64,000 nt of DNA, from NCBI GenBank assembly GCA_016188005.1, contig JACPIQ010000056.1, positions 39,734-103,733 of the forward strand. Reading direction: 5' to 3'. This DNA is from Candidatus Rokuibacteriota bacterium. Its GTDB lineage: Bacteria > Methylomirabilota > Methylomirabilia > Rokubacteriales > CSP1-6. A program made the translations under genes and the position numbers. This document shows, piece by piece, positions 1 through 9,102 of the stretch. The notes beneath the pieces were generated by a model. The model did not search any database. It was given only the letters and a program-made list of their open reading frames with translations, and was not told the origin of the DNA. How positions within the stretch are numbered: position 1 is the first letter of the stretch; each line of letters begins with the position of its first letter.

Positions 1-669
1 GAAGTCGTGGGTCGCCCAGTTGCGCTCGTCGGTCCAGAACTCGCGCGCGTGATAGGTGGCCAGGTACTTGCGGAAGAGGCGGGCGGCCCGGAGCAGATTG
101 TGGTGGGGCTCGAGCAGGTAGAGCCGCCCCGCGGGCCTGAGCGCCCGGGCCAGCGTCGCGAAGACCTCGGGGCGCCGGTGGAAGTGGTGGAGGCTCTGGA
201 TGACCAGCGCCGAGTCGAAGGCGCCGGCGGCGACCCCGGCGGCCCAGGTCTCCGCGGTGGCGGTCACCACCTCCACGTTGGCCAGCCCCTCCGCCCGGCA
301 GCGCTCGCGCAGCAGGCGCGCGAGGTCGGGGACGGGCTCCACGGCGAGGACGCGCTCGGCCCGGCGGGCGATGAGCGCCGTGAAGTAGCCGCTGCCGGCC
401 CCGAGCTCCAGTGCGCGGCCATAGCCCTCGGGAGCCCAGTGGGAAGCGACGAGGGGCTGCGCCGGGTACTCGTGCTGTTCCGCCTCGGCGTAGCCGTGGA
501 TGCTGTCGTAGGCGGCGGCCCTCTCCCCGGAGTAGATCTCCTCGTTGAACGCGCGGTTGATCCGGTCGAGCCGCTCGCGCGAGGCGGGCGACAGGAGCGC
601 GAGCTTGAGCGGATGGGGCAGCAGCAGGTACAGGAGATAGTTCCGCCGCCCGATCTCGATGCGGATCAC
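1..669 (-). CDS. SAM-dependent methyltransferase, C-terminus cut by window edge
   Basis: Class I methyltransferase, last visible gene of the long leftward operon. The reading frame is open for 223 codons from a GTG at 669 to base 1, so the C-terminus lies outside the window. The glycine-rich SAM-binding motif LELGAGSGYF sits near residues 87-96. It is followed by an acidic strand end (AVEP), a VIQSLHHFHRR motif and a LARALRPAGRLYLLEP strand, as in small-molecule methyltransferases. The GTG overlaps the stop of the preceding gene as GTGA, which fixes the start and implies translational coupling. The acceptor is unknown; context suggests a sugar or lipid-linked glycan. Confidence 0.82.
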   Translation of the reverse strand, partial: MIRIEIGRRNYLLYLLLPHPLKLALLSPASRERLDRINRAFNEEIYSGERAAAYDSIHGYAEAEQHEYPAQPLVASHWAPEGYGRALELGAGSGYFTALIARRAERVLAVEPVPDLARLLRERCRAEGLANVEVVTATAETWAAGVAAGAFDSALVIQSLHHFHRRPEVFATLARALRPAGRLYLLEPHHNLLRAARLFRKYLATYHAREFWTDERNWATHDF

Positions 670-1604
670 CGCTTGCGGAACACGAGGTTGAAGTACGGGA
701 GGGCCAGAGAGGGGCTCTGCCCCGCCGCCGCCAGGAGCGCGCAGCAGATGGCGAAGAGCGGGAGCACGGCCCGCCGGGCGCGCGAGCGCGCGGTGTCGCG
801 GAAGAAGCGCCAGCCGTAGCCCGCCGCCTCGGTGGCATCCTCGAGGCCGGCCCCGCCCGTCGAGGGCAGGCACTCACGGAGCGAGGCGTTGCGCCAGCCC
901 GTCCCGTCCGCCGTGAACTCCTCGTAGGGCACCGCCCGGAACGTGCCGGCCCTGAGAGCCCGCGCGTAGCGGTACGCGAGCCCAGACGGCAGCCACTGCA
1001 CCAGCGGCAGCCCCACCGAGTGCGTCTCGAGGGGAAAGAGCCGATTCGGCGTGTCCAGGATGGCGATGTGGCCGCCGGGCGCGAGGACGCGGTAGTACTC
1101 GTCCACCTGCGCGCGCCGGGTGCGCACCGGCAGGTGCTCGATCACGCCGATGACGAGGACGAGGTCGAAGGCGCCATCGGCATACGCCAGGCGCTGCGTC
1201 TCGTCGTTGCCGAGGAGCGCGACCTCCCGGACCCGGCCGAGACCGAGCTCCTCGACCTTGGCGCGGACCATGGCGACGAAGGCGGGATCCGTGTCGAAGG
1301 TCGCGATCCGGGCCACCTCGGGCTGCTCGGCCACGTACTCGGTGATGTGGCCGAAGGAGCAGCCGACTTCGAGCACGGACAGGCCGCGGGCTCCGCGGCC
1401 CCGGAGGTAGCGGAACAGCGGCTCCAGGAAATGGCGGCCCCGGCTCTCCTTGAACGGGAAGTAGAGCGCCGCGCGGCGGGCCCCCTTGCGCTCGACGAGC
1501 ATGCGCACGACGCGCTCGCTGTAGGCCGTGCTGTACTCGTGGCCGGCGACGGTGAGCACGCGCCGATCGCCGAGGTCGCGGAGCCGGTAGTCGGGTTCGC
1601 TCAT
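666..1604 (-). CDS. SAM-dependent methyltransferase with hydrophobic C-terminus
   Basis: 312-residue class I methyltransferase. Motif I VLEVGCSFGH lies near residues 77-86, the acidic residue after strand beta2 is in FDTDP, and post-motif signals VIGVIEHLP and LAPGGHIAILDTPNR follow. The last ~50 residues contain a hydrophobic stretch (LPLFAICCALLAAAG), so the protein may sit at the membrane and act on a lipid-linked or surface glycan. ATG start at 1604, 21 bases after the upstream stop; its own stop overlaps the next GTG. The substrate cannot be read from sequence. Confidence 0.85.
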   Translation of the reverse strand: MSEPDYRLRDLGDRRVLTVAGHEYSTAYSERVVRMLVERKGARRAALYFPFKESRGRHFLEPLFRYLRGRGARGLSVLEVGCSFGHITEYVAEQPEVARIATFDTDPAFVAMVRAKVEELGLGRVREVALLGNDETQRLAYADGAFDLVLVIGVIEHLPVRTRRAQVDEYYRVLAPGGHIAILDTPNRLFPLETHSVGLPLVQWLPSGLAYRYARALRAGTFRAVPYEEFTADGTGWRNASLRECLPSTGGAGLEDATEAAGYGWRFFRDTARSRARRAVLPLFAICCALLAAAGQSPSLALPYFNLVFRKR

Positions 1605-1625
1605 CCCTGGCAGTATAGCAACGGC

Positions 1626-2453
1626 TCAGCGGCGCGAAGGCTTGACCGCCACGGCGAGGATCATGTGGGCGAAGAGGCGCAGGGTGGGCGGCGCGTAGAG
1701 GAGGCCCCGGAGGATCCGCCCCACGGCGGCACGGACCCCCGGCGGAGGCGCTGGCGCGTGTGGGGGGCGGTGAGTGACCGGTGCTCCCACCCCTGCGGGG
1801 AGCCTGCGCTCCCGCCGCGTGACGCCGCGGAGCGCCTGCCGAAGCATGCGGGCGGGATCGTAGGGATGGAAGGAGCGGACCTGGAACCCGCGCGCCTCGA
1901 GGAAGCGGCACACCTCGCCCCGCGTGAAGGCGAACTGGTAGAAGTCGCCACCCCGGGCGCGGCTCCGCCGCGCCTCGCGCGCCAGCCAGGGGCCGAGGAG
2001 CCGGCGCGCGCCATTCCAGTACGGGACCGACAGCAGGAGCGTTCCGCCCGGAGCGAGGACGCGGGCCGCCTCGGCGACGATGGCGTCGGGACCGCCGGGA
2101 TCGTGCTCGACGACTCCCAGGGAGAGATACGCCCGCACCGCCCCGTCCCGGACGGCGAGCGCGCGAAGGTCCATCACGGCGAGCGGCGCGCCGGCGCGAA
2201 CCCCCTGACGGAGCGCCTCGAGGCTCCAGTCGGCGCCGACCGCGGCCCGTCCGCGCGCCCTCAGGAGCAGCACGTACTGGCCGAGCCCGCAGCCCGCCTC
2301 CAGGAAACGGCCGTCGGCGGGCAGGTGGCGCTCGATGAGGCCGGTGAGGGGGGAGCGGACCGCGACAGCCAGGAGCTCCTCCACGGAGTGCCCGCCCCAG
2401 TGCTCGCTCCAGAACGCGGAGGTGGCCGAGCGCGAGTAGTAGGCCAGCGGCAC
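1626..2453 (-). CDS. SAM-dependent methyltransferase
   Basis: 275-residue class I methyltransferase with motif I FLEAGCGLGQY near residues 50-60, GADWS after beta2, SLGVVEHDPGG and LAPGGTLLLSVPYWN. The N-terminal YYSRSATSAFWSEHWGG resembles glycan-cluster methyltransferases that begin with a WxxxW-type helix. The C-terminal third is proline- and arginine-rich with a weakly hydrophobic end. Start is GTG at 2453, two bases after the upstream TAG. Third of three consecutive methyltransferases at the distal end of the operon; probable sugar O-methylation, inferred only from context. Confidence 0.83.
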   Translation of the reverse strand: MPLAYYSRSATSAFWSEHWGGHSVEELLAVAVRSPLTGLIERHLPADGRFLEAGCGLGQYVLLLRARGRAAVGADWSLEALRQGVRAGAPLAVMDLRALAVRDGAVRAYLSLGVVEHDPGGPDAIVAEAARVLAPGGTLLLSVPYWNGARRLLGPWLAREARRSRARGGDFYQFAFTRGEVCRFLEARGFQVRSFHPYDPARMLRQALRGVTRRERRLPAGVGAPVTHRPPHAPAPPPGVRAAVGRILRGLLYAPPTLRLFAHMILAVAVKPSRR

Positions 2454-2455
2454 CC

Positions 2456-3604
2456 CTAGCGCCTCCCCCGCCCCACGTCCTCGAGGAGCGCGATCTCCCG
2501 CGCCACGAGGGCCGGGAGACCGTAGCGCTCCTCGATGAGCGCGCGGGCAGCGCTCGCCAGCGAGGCCGCGAGCCCGGGCTCGGTGAGCACCCGGACGAGG
2601 CAGGAGGAGAGCGCCTCTGGGCTCCGCGGATCGAACAGGAGCCCGGTCTTCTCGTGGGTGACGATCGACCGATTCCCCTCGCAGTCGGACGCCACGCAGG
2701 GCAGCCCGCAGGCCATGGCCTCGAGGAGCACCTTCGGGTGGCCCTCGGTGAACGAGGCCAGGACGAACGCGTCGGCCGACGCGTAGATCTCGGGCAGCGT
2801 CCTCTGGTCCATCACGCCCAGGAACTGCACGTCAGCGCGAAGCTCCCTTGCCAGAGCCTCGAGCTCGTCCTTCTGAGGCCCGGCACCAACGGTGACGAGC
2901 TGGACCCCGGCTCCGTGCTGGGCCTGGATCGCGGCGCCGGCCGGCTTGGTCGCCCACACCAGCGTCTCCAGGTTCTTCTCTTCAGACAGGCGCCCGACGT
3001 AGAGGATCCGTCGAGGCGCTCCCGGCGGGCGTCCCGCGCGGTCCCCGCGAAAGGCGAAGAGCCCGGTGTCGACCCCGTTGGGGATCAGCTCCACCCGCCG
3101 CGCGCCCAGCGACAGCGCGCGCGCGCGCAGCGCCTCGGTGGTGGCGATCACGGCGGCAGCGCGCCTGAGCCCCCGGCGCTCCACGACCGCCTTGACCCAG
3201 CGCTTCGGGCCCGGGCGGGAGAGGCGGCCATAGGAGAAGCCATAGGTCGTGACATAGGGGATGCCGAAGCGACGGCGTGCGGCCAGCGCCGGGATCACGC
3301 CCGTGATCTGGAACACCCTCAGGACGTCGCACTGGCGGAACTCGGTGGCATGGGCGCGCGTCATCGCCAGGGCCCGCCGGCCCCGCCACAGGGGTCGTGG
3401 GGACGCGAGCACCGTCACGCGCGCCAGCAGCTCCGGATCGTCGGTGAACTCGGCCAGGGATTCCGGCAGATAGCTGAAGTAGTAGAGACCGTCGAAGGCC
3501 CGCGCATAGGGACGCAGGTAGCCGTCGACGAGCCGGGACTGCTGGCCCGTCGTCGCCAGCTCGCGGATGCCGCCGCCGAGGGCAGGCAGGAGCCCGACCC
3601 GCAT
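2456..3604 (-). CDS. GT4-type glycosyltransferase
   Basis: 382-residue GT-B glycosyltransferase of the GT4 type, adding a sugar from a nucleotide-sugar donor to a growing glycan on the cytoplasmic side. The C-terminal domain carries the nucleotide-binding sequence ILYVGRLSEEKNLE, LIPNGVDTGLF, and the E-x7-E motif in EGHPKVLLEAMACG. An ATG at 3604 overlaps the upstream TGA as ATGA, giving the classic N-terminus MRVGLLPALGGG; a longer reading frame exists upstream but starts inside the neighbour. Lies between two methyltransferases in the operon. Confidence 0.88.
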   Translation of the reverse strand: MRVGLLPALGGGIRELATTGQQSRLVDGYLRPYARAFDGLYYFSYLPESLAEFTDDPELLARVTVLASPRPLWRGRRALAMTRAHATEFRQCDVLRVFQITGVIPALAARRRFGIPYVTTYGFSYGRLSRPGPKRWVKAVVERRGLRRAAAVIATTEALRARALSLGARRVELIPNGVDTGLFAFRGDRAGRPPGAPRRILYVGRLSEEKNLETLVWATKPAGAAIQAQHGAGVQLVTVGAGPQKDELEALARELRADVQFLGVMDQRTLPEIYASADAFVLASFTEGHPKVLLEAMACGLPCVASDCEGNRSIVTHEKTGLLFDPRSPEALSSCLVRVLTEPGLAASLASAARALIEERYGLPALVAREIALLEDVGRGRR

Positions 3605-4392
3605 CAGGGCGCCTTCCTCGCCACCGCGCGGAAGCCCGTGCTCTCCTGCGGCCGGCGCAGCACGGCGGCTCGCTTCCACCGGCTCAGACGGTCATAGAGC
3701 GTCAGCGAGAGTCCCCCGATGGCGTCGATGGCACCCGCCCAGGGCGTGTCCAGCACCACCGGCATGAGGTCGCCCTCGACCGTGAAGCCGCCCGCGCGGA
3801 GCTCGGCCAGGAACTCCGCCCGCGTGTACTCGATCTTGTGATCGGGATCGGAGTAGGCGAACAGCGCCGCCTCCCGCAGGGTCTGCCGCCAGCGCGTCTC
3901 GCGGTTGGGCCCCGAGACCAGCAGGTGCCCATCGTCCTTCAGCACGCGGCGGATCTCGCGGAGCACGCCCACGCGCGGCGTCAGATGCTCGATCACGTCG
4001 AGGAAGAGCGCGGCGTCGAACAGGCGGTCGGGGAAGGGAAAGGGCCCGGTGATGTCCCAGGCGAAGACCCGCGCATTGGCGAGGCCCTGCTCGCGGATCC
4101 CCCGCGCGGCGATGGGCAGCTGGCCCAGGTCGTAGTCGAAGCCGACGATGGCGCGGCAGCGCGTCGCCGCGCGCCGGAGATGGGCACCGTTGGCGCAGCC
4201 GACATCGAGGACGAGATCCCCGGCGTCCAGGTACGGCAGGTACCAGTCGTGCCACGCATGCCCGACGAGGTGCTTGGGGTGAATGGGGTACGGGCGCTTC
4301 CCCGTCCAGTGCACGAGCCGGACGCCCACGGCCTTGCCACGACGGTTGACGAGGTCCACGGCCCGTACCAGGAGTCGCCCGAGCGCGGTCAC
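3604..4392 (-). CDS. SAM-dependent methyltransferase
   Basis: 262-residue class I methyltransferase. Motif I is VLDVGCANGAH near residues 61-71, then GFDYD, ALFLDVIEHLTPR and LKDDGHLLVSGPN. The section DPDHKIEYTRAEF is typical of methyltransferases encoded beside glycosyltransferases. The start is GTG at 4392, which forms GTGA with the stop of the preceding glycosyltransferase gene; its own stop forms ATGA with the next. A much longer open frame in the same register extends upstream but is out-of-context translation of the neighbour. Confidence 0.85.
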   Translation of the reverse strand: MTALGRLLVRAVDLVNRRGKAVGVRLVHWTGKRPYPIHPKHLVGHAWHDWYLPYLDAGDLVLDVGCANGAHLRRAATRCRAIVGFDYDLGQLPIAARGIREQGLANARVFAWDITGPFPFPDRLFDAALFLDVIEHLTPRVGVLREIRRVLKDDGHLLVSGPNRETRWRQTLREAALFAYSDPDHKIEYTRAEFLAELRAGGFTVEGDLMPVVLDTPWAGAIDAIGGLSLTLYDRLSRWKRAAVLRRPQESTGFRAVARKAP

Positions 4393-5537
4393 GCGGTCCC
4401 CTTCCCGCCGCGGCGGCGCCACGCCTCCAGCGCCCGCTCGTAGACCCGGCGCGTCCCGTCGACACACCCCTCCCAGCGGAACAACCTGTCGACCCGCTCG
4501 CGGCCGGCGGCCCCGAGCCGTGCCCGCAGCCCGCTGTCCTCGAGCAGGAGAAGCAGCCGCTCCACGAAGCGGCCCGGTGCCGCCGGGTCGCACAGGAAGC
4601 CCGCCTCGCCGTCCCGCACCAGCTCGGGGATCGAGCCCCGGTCCGAGGCCACCACCGGCACGGCCGAGGACATGGCCTCGGCCACGGTGAGCCCGAACCC
4701 CTCCATGGCGGAGGGGAAGACGAAGACGTCGCCGAGGTTGAAGTGCGGGGCCTTCTCGGCGTCCGGAACGTAGCCGGTGAACACCACGCTCTCCCCGAGC
4801 CCGATCCGCCGCGCGTGTCGGCGCAGCGCCCCGAGGAGCGGGCCGCCTCCCGCCAGGAGGAGCCGCGCCTCCGGCCGGCGGGCGACCACCGCGCTCCAGA
4901 CATCGAGGAGGAGGAAGAGGTTCTTCCGCGGCTTGAGGCCGCCGAAGAAGAGCACGGCGGGCCGGCCGCGGAGCCCGTAGCGCTCCACCAGGTCCGCCCG
5001 GCGCGGGCGCGGCGCGAAGACGGGATCGACGCCGTAGTGGACCACCGACACGTGATCGGTCCGCGCCCCGAGATCCTCGCCGAGCTGCCGCCGGCCGAAC
5101 TCGCTGCCCACCACCACGGCGTCGGCGCCCTCGACGACGCGCTTCTCGATGAGGGCGTTGAGCGGGCTCGGGTCCAGGTGATGGTGATGGGCGACCACCG
5201 GCACATCCAGTCCGAAGCGGCGCCGCGCCCACAGGGCCGAGGGGCCGATGTACCGCAGGGAGTGGACCCGGAGGAGGTCGAAGCCCACGCTGTCCCAGAC
5301 CCGCTTGACGGCCCGGGGCACCACGGCGGGGGCGACCCACCAGCGCAGCCCCCGGCCCATCGGGAAGCGGTGGACGGTCCAGTTCTGCGCCTCGGCGGGA
5401 TACGGTCGGCCCCGTGCCAGGATGATCTCGATCCGGGCCCCGGCGCGGCCGAGCCGGACCAGGAGCTCCCGCTCGTAGGTTTCTCCCCCCGAGGTCGTCT
5501 CGGGGGCCACACCGCAATGAGGCGTGCAGATCCGCAT
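4389..5537 (-). CDS. GT4-type glycosyltransferase
   Basis: 382-residue GT-B fold glycosyltransferase. N-terminus MRICTPHCGVAPETTSGG with GGETYERELL matches the acceptor-side glycine loop of GT4 enzymes; the C-terminal domain has VLFFGGLKPRKN, VVHYGVDPVF and the donor-binding E-x7-E stretch GFGLTVAEAMSSAVP. ATG at 5537 begins four bases after the upstream stop. Same length as the GT at 2456-3604 but clearly different in sequence. Probably assembles the repeat unit decorated by the adjacent methyltransferases. Confidence 0.9.
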   Translation of the reverse strand: MRICTPHCGVAPETTSGGETYERELLVRLGRAGARIEIILARGRPYPAEAQNWTVHRFPMGRGLRWWVAPAVVPRAVKRVWDSVGFDLLRVHSLRYIGPSALWARRRFGLDVPVVAHHHHLDPSPLNALIEKRVVEGADAVVVGSEFGRRQLGEDLGARTDHVSVVHYGVDPVFAPRPRRADLVERYGLRGRPAVLFFGGLKPRKNLFLLLDVWSAVVARRPEARLLLAGGGPLLGALRRHARRIGLGESVVFTGYVPDAEKAPHFNLGDVFVFPSAMEGFGLTVAEAMSSAVPVVASDRGSIPELVRDGEAGFLCDPAAPGRFVERLLLLLEDSGLRARLGAAGRERVDRLFRWEGCVDGTRRVYERALEAWRRRGGKGTA

Positions 5538-5541
5538 GCCG

Positions 5542-6204
5542 TCACCGCTTCCGGGCGATGACGACATAGCCGGTCGTGTAGCTGGAGAGAAAGGCCGAGC
5601 GGGCCGTCGCCGCGCGGTGGTCGAGCCGGCCCAGGCAGAAGCCCACCGCGAGCACGGGCAGCGCCAGGAGCGCTCGCAGCGGCCGCGAGGCCACCTGGGC
5701 CCCGGCCTGGCGCAGCATGTGGGCGAGGGTGCCGAAGAAGTATCCCTGCTGGGTGACCTGGTCCACGCGGAGACCGGCGCGCTCGAGAAGCTCCACCAGC
5801 CGCCCCCCCGAGAAGCGCTGGCGATCGGCGATGTGATCCACCCGGTGCAGGAGCGGCGCCGAGAGCACCAGCTGGCCATCCGGGACGAGGACGCGACTGA
5901 ACTCGGCCAGCATGGTCTCGTAGCGGTCCACGTACTGTATGACTTCCTGGCACAGGATCCGGTCCACCGAGGCTTCCCTGATGGGGAGCGCCTCGGCATC
6001 GCCCAGGATGTCCGGCTCGGCCCGCGGGTCGATGTTCAGCAGCACCCAGCGCCTGACGGCGCCCCGGGGCGGGCGGAAGCGTCCGCGCGGCTGGCGCCGG
6101 CCGCCCACGTCCAGCACCACGCCCCTGAAGCTCCCCGCACAGCGCGCGAGCTCGGCGTCCAGGAGGGTGCGGCGATGGGAGGCTCCGAGGGAGGTGCGGA
6201 TCAT
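5542..6204 (-). CDS. Methyltransferase-like protein with atypical SAM motif
   Basis: 220-residue protein of the class I methyltransferase fold. The usual GxGxG loop is replaced by [13 protein letters not shown] near residues 29-41, followed by [30 protein letters not shown] and [18 protein letters not shown], so strands beta1 to beta5 are recognisable. The C-terminal 60 residues are hydrophobic and may contact the membrane. Starts with ATG at 6204, overlapping the upstream stop as ATGA. Activity as a methyltransferase is likely but not certain. Confidence 0.75.
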   Translation of the reverse strand: MIRTSLGASHRRTLLDAELARCAGSFRGVVLDVGGRRQPRGRFRPPRGAVRRWVLLNIDPRAEPDILGDAEALPIREASVDRILCQEVIQYVDRYETMLAEFSRVLVPDGQLVLSAPLLHRVDHIADRQRFSGGRLVELLERAGLRVDQVTQQGYFFGTLAHMLRQAGAQVASRPLRALLALPVLAVGFCLGRLDHRAATARSAFLSSYTTGYVVIARKR

Positions 6205-7499
6205 GACGCCTGCGCCTCGCCCCGCACCTCTCGGTAGAGAGCGAGCATCAGGTCGACGCTCGTCTCGGCATCCAGCTGCCGCTCGATGTGGCGCCGCGCC
6301 TGGGTGCCGAGCGCGCGCCGGAGCGCGTCGTCGGCGAGGAGCCGCGTGATGGCGCGCGCCAGCCCATCGGGGTCGCCCCGCTCCACCAGGAGGCCGGTGA
6401 CGCCGTCCTCGATGAGCTCGGGGGTGCCGCCCACACGGGTGCCGATGACGGGCCGGCCGGCCGTCATCGCCTCGACGATCACCCGGCTCAGCGCGTCGGG
6501 AATCACCGAGGGTGTCACCACCATGTCGGCCACGGCGTACAGCGCGAGCACCTCGGCATTGGGCAAGGCCCCCAGCCGGCGGATCCAGGGGGCCCCGCTG
6601 GCGCCGGGGAGCTCGCCGTCGCCCACGAAGACGAACAGGGCCTCGGGAACCGTCTCGACCACGCGGGCGGCGGCCGCCGCCACGTCGGGCGTGCCCTTGC
6701 CGGGAGAGAGCTTGCCCACGCAGAGGATGACGGGGTGGCCCGCGAGCCCGTGGGCCCGGCGCAGGGCGGCGGCCCGCTCCTCGGAGGCGGGCACCAAGAC
6801 GGGGGGAATGGTGTGGATCGTCCGGACCCGACGCACCCCCTCGAGGAGACCGGAGCGCCGGTAGACGTCGAGGATCCCGTCGCTCACGCCGACCACGGCG
6901 TCGAGCCGCCTGAGCAGGCGCTGCTTGAACGAGGCATCGAGCCAGCCGGCCAGGAAGCCCAGCTTGACGCGAAGCCGGCGGCGCCGTCCCGCCCCGTACA
7001 GGGCGAAGTACTCCTCGGAGCACTCGCGCCAGAGCTTCCGCACGCCGCAGTCGGCGGGCCGCCTGTCCCCGTGGTGCAGGCACATGGGCGCCGCGTCGAT
7101 GAGGCTTCCGTCGCGGATCGTGAGCACCAGCGGCACCCGGGTGAGCGCGCGGGCGATGATGCCGGGCAGCAGCATGTGCTTGTTCTGGGCGTGCAGGACC
7201 TGGGCGCCCTCGGCGCGCGCGATCCGCGCCAGCTGGAGCCCGGCCCAGAGGGCGAAGAGCGGGCTCCGCAGCACGCGCGGCGGCAGCCCGGGGCGCCCGG
7301 GTTCGCGCTTGAGGGGGAACGGGAAGCGCCGCACGCGGACTCCGTCGCGCTCCTCCACGGCCGGGGCGCCGTAATTGGGCGTGACCACCACGACGCGGAG
7401 CCCGCGGCGGGCGAGCGCCCGGGCGAGCGCCTCGGTGCTCCACTCCGCGCCGCCGGGAGCATGCGGCGGGAAATACTCGTTGGCGAGGCAGACGTTCAT
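6201..7499 (-). CDS. GT4-type glycosyltransferase
   Basis: 432-residue GT4-like glycosyltransferase. N-terminal domain starts [19 protein letters not shown], the acceptor-binding loop; the C-terminal domain has [15 protein letters not shown], then [19 protein letters not shown] and [13 protein letters not shown] Cys/His-containing insertion ([13 protein letters not shown] and a following C) in the first half resembles the insert found in a subset of GT4 enzymes. Start ATG at 7499 overlaps the previous stop as ATGA. Third glycosyltransferase in this part of the operon. Confidence 0.9.
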   Translation of the reverse strand: MNVCLANEYFPPHAPGGAEWSTEALARALARRGLRVVVVTPNYGAPAVEERDGVRVRRFPFPLKREPGRPGLPPRVLRSPLFALWAGLQLARIARAEGAQVLHAQNKHMLLPGIIARALTRVPLVLTIRDGSLIDAAPMCLHHGDRRPADCGVRKLWRECSEEYFALYGAGRRRRLRVKLGFLAGWLDASFKQRLLRRLDAVVGVSDGILDVYRRSGLLEGVRRVRTIHTIPPVLVPASEERAAALRRAHGLAGHPVILCVGKLSPGKGTPDVAAAAARVVETVPEALFVFVGDGELPGASGAPWIRRLGALPNAEVLALYAVADMVVTPSVIPDALSRVIVEAMTAGRPVIGTRVGGTPELIEDGVTGLLVERGDPDGLARAITRLLADDALRRALGTQARRHIERQLDAETSVDLMLALYREVRGEAQAS

Positions 7500-8305
7500 G
7501 CCGTCGCTGCCTCGCGCACCGTGACGTAGCCACCGGCGGGCGCCGCCAGCAGCAGCCGCTCCAGCCACGGAAGCCCACCCAGCACCACGTCCCTGTCATG
7601 GAAGGCCAGGACGCGCGCGTCGTCGATCGGGGTCAGCCCCTCGGCGGGCGCCCAGCGGAGGGCGCCGAGACAGGAGAGGTAGCGGAGCCCGGTCTCGGCG
7701 GCGGCGGCCAGCGTCTTGCGCGAGAGCACATTGCCGGGGGGCACGAAGGTCTCGACGGCGCGGCCGAGGAAGTCCTGGAGGATCGCCTGGGCTCGGCGGA
7801 GATGCTCGCGGTGGACGGCCTCCGGGAGCCAGTCGTAGAACTCGCGGTGTGCGGCACGGTTCCCCGAGAACCAGCGGGGGCGGAACCGCCCTCGGTCGAG
7901 GAGGCAGTGGGTGTAGCCGTGGTTGGCGACCTCGAGCAGGCCCCGCTCGACCCCCTGGCGCAGGAGCCGGCTCGCCTCGGGAAACTTCTCCGGGTAGGCC
8001 CTGACCGCGCCATCGGCTTCCACCCAGCCGGCGGTGACGGCCACCGTCATGCGGCAACCCCGGGCGGCGAGCTGCCCGAGCAACGCCTCCCAGTCCGAGG
8101 CGGCGAGCTCCCGATACGGCCCCCATCGCTTGATCGGCGGCAGGTACTTGAGGAAGAGGACATTGCCGGGCAGCGGCAGCGCCATCCCGCCCAGCCTGAG
8201 GCGGGTGAGCCCGTACACCTCGTGGCGCTTGGAGGCGGCCCCCACATCGTCCATGCGCAGCGCCATCGGCGACGCGCTCACCCCGGGGCCGCCTCCCACG
8301 CTCAC
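7496..8305 (-). CDS. Polysaccharide deacetylase-like protein (NodB-fold)
   Basis: 269-residue protein resembling the NodB/polysaccharide deacetylase fold: an early Asp pair in LRMDDVG, the metal-type motif in ANHGYTHC (H-x3-H), and FVPPGN further on. It could deacetylate a glycan or be a non-catalytic relative, since the full set of family motifs is not obvious. The GTG at 8305 forms GTGA with the upstream stop and is preferred; another GTG lies two codons earlier at 8311. It follows a methyltransferase and precedes a GT4 gene, in line with surface-glycan trimming. Confidence 0.68.
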   Translation of the reverse strand: MSVGGGPGVSASPMALRMDDVGAASKRHEVYGLTRLRLGGMALPLPGNVLFLKYLPPIKRWGPYRELAASDWEALLGQLAARGCRMTVAVTAGWVEADGAVRAYPEKFPEASRLLRQGVERGLLEVANHGYTHCLLDRGRFRPRWFSGNRAAHREFYDWLPEAVHREHLRRAQAILQDFLGRAVETFVPPGNVLSRKTLAAAAETGLRYLSCLGALRWAPAEGLTPIDDARVLAFHDRDVVLGGLPWLERLLLAAPAGGYVTVREAATA

Positions 8306-9102
8306 TTCCACGCCAGGATCTCGATGCTCGGCGAGATGCGGAAGAGCCGGTAGTAGCCGCGGATCATCGGCCAGAGGGGGCTCCCCGACTCCCGGGCGCG
8401 CGTCCCGGACGGGCCCAGCGGGACGATGCGCGTGCCGGCGTCCCGAAGCAGCCGCTCGAGCGGCCCGCGCAGGAGCGGCGTGAGCGTGTCGACGAAGCGC
8501 GTGGGCCGTCCCCGCAGCCGCAGGTAGCAGCGCGCCACGGTCCGCGGCATCCCCGGAAGCCAGAAGAGCTTGTAATGCCCCTCGTAGCAGGCCAGGGCGC
8601 TCGGCGCGTGAAGGTAGAGCGCGCCGCCCGTCCTGACCACGCGTACCATCTCCCGCACGGCCGCGGCCGCATCGGCGACGTGCTCGAGCGTGGAGAAGCA
8701 GTACACGAGGTCGAAAGCACCTGCGCTGAACGGCAGATGCTCCGCCGCTGCCAGGATCGGGCCGCCGGCTCCCTCGGCCGCCGCCTTGAGCCGGCAGATC
8801 TCGACGGCCTCGGGCTCGGTGTCCACGCCCATGGCGGCGGCGCCCGCCCGCCGCGCGATCACGGTGAACCCTCCCGTGCCACAGCCCACGTTCAGGATCG
8901 CCAGCCCCGCCACCGTGCGCCCGAGGGCCGCCTCGAGCCGATCCAGGTGCATCGCCTCGTGGGTCTCCTCGTCAAGGCGCGCCTCGACCAGTGCCGCCCA
9001 GGCGGGGATGCCGAGGGTGTCACGGTAATAGCGGGTGTAGTACTCGGCGACCCGACGGCGGACGGGCTCGGGCCATGGGCGCGGGGAGCCGGCCGGGCTC
9101 AT
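8302..9102 (-). CDS. SAM-dependent methyltransferase
   Basis: 266-residue class I methyltransferase with motif I ILNVGCGTGGFT near residues 69-80, VDTEP after beta2, YCFSTLEHV and VRTGGALYLHAPS. The N-terminal helix region (RRRVAEYYTRYY) is common in sugar- and lipid-modifying methyltransferases. ATG at 9102 overlaps the stop of the aminotransferase gene as ATGA. It is the first methyltransferase after the nonulosonate genes, so methylation of the nonulosonate or its acceptor is a reasonable inference. Confidence 0.85.
   Translation of the reverse strand: MSPAGSPRPWPEPVRRRVAEYYTRYYRDTLGIPAWAALVEARLDEETHEAMHLDRLEAALGRTVAGLAILNVGCGTGGFTVIARRAGAAAMGVDTEPEAVEICRLKAAAEGAGGPILAAAEHLPFSAGAFDLVYCFSTLEHVADAAAAVREMVRVVRTGGALYLHAPSALACYEGHYKLFWLPGMPRTVARCYLRLRGRPTRFVDTLTPLLRGPLERLLRDAGTRIVPLGPSGTRARESGSPLWPMIRGYYRLFRISPSIEILAWK

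Noticed and set aside
1020..4443. Several long plus-strand frames opposite the methyltransferase/GT block
   Set aside because: Composition is Arg/Gly/Pro/Ala-rich without family motifs, while the minus strand encodes complete, overlapping enzymes.
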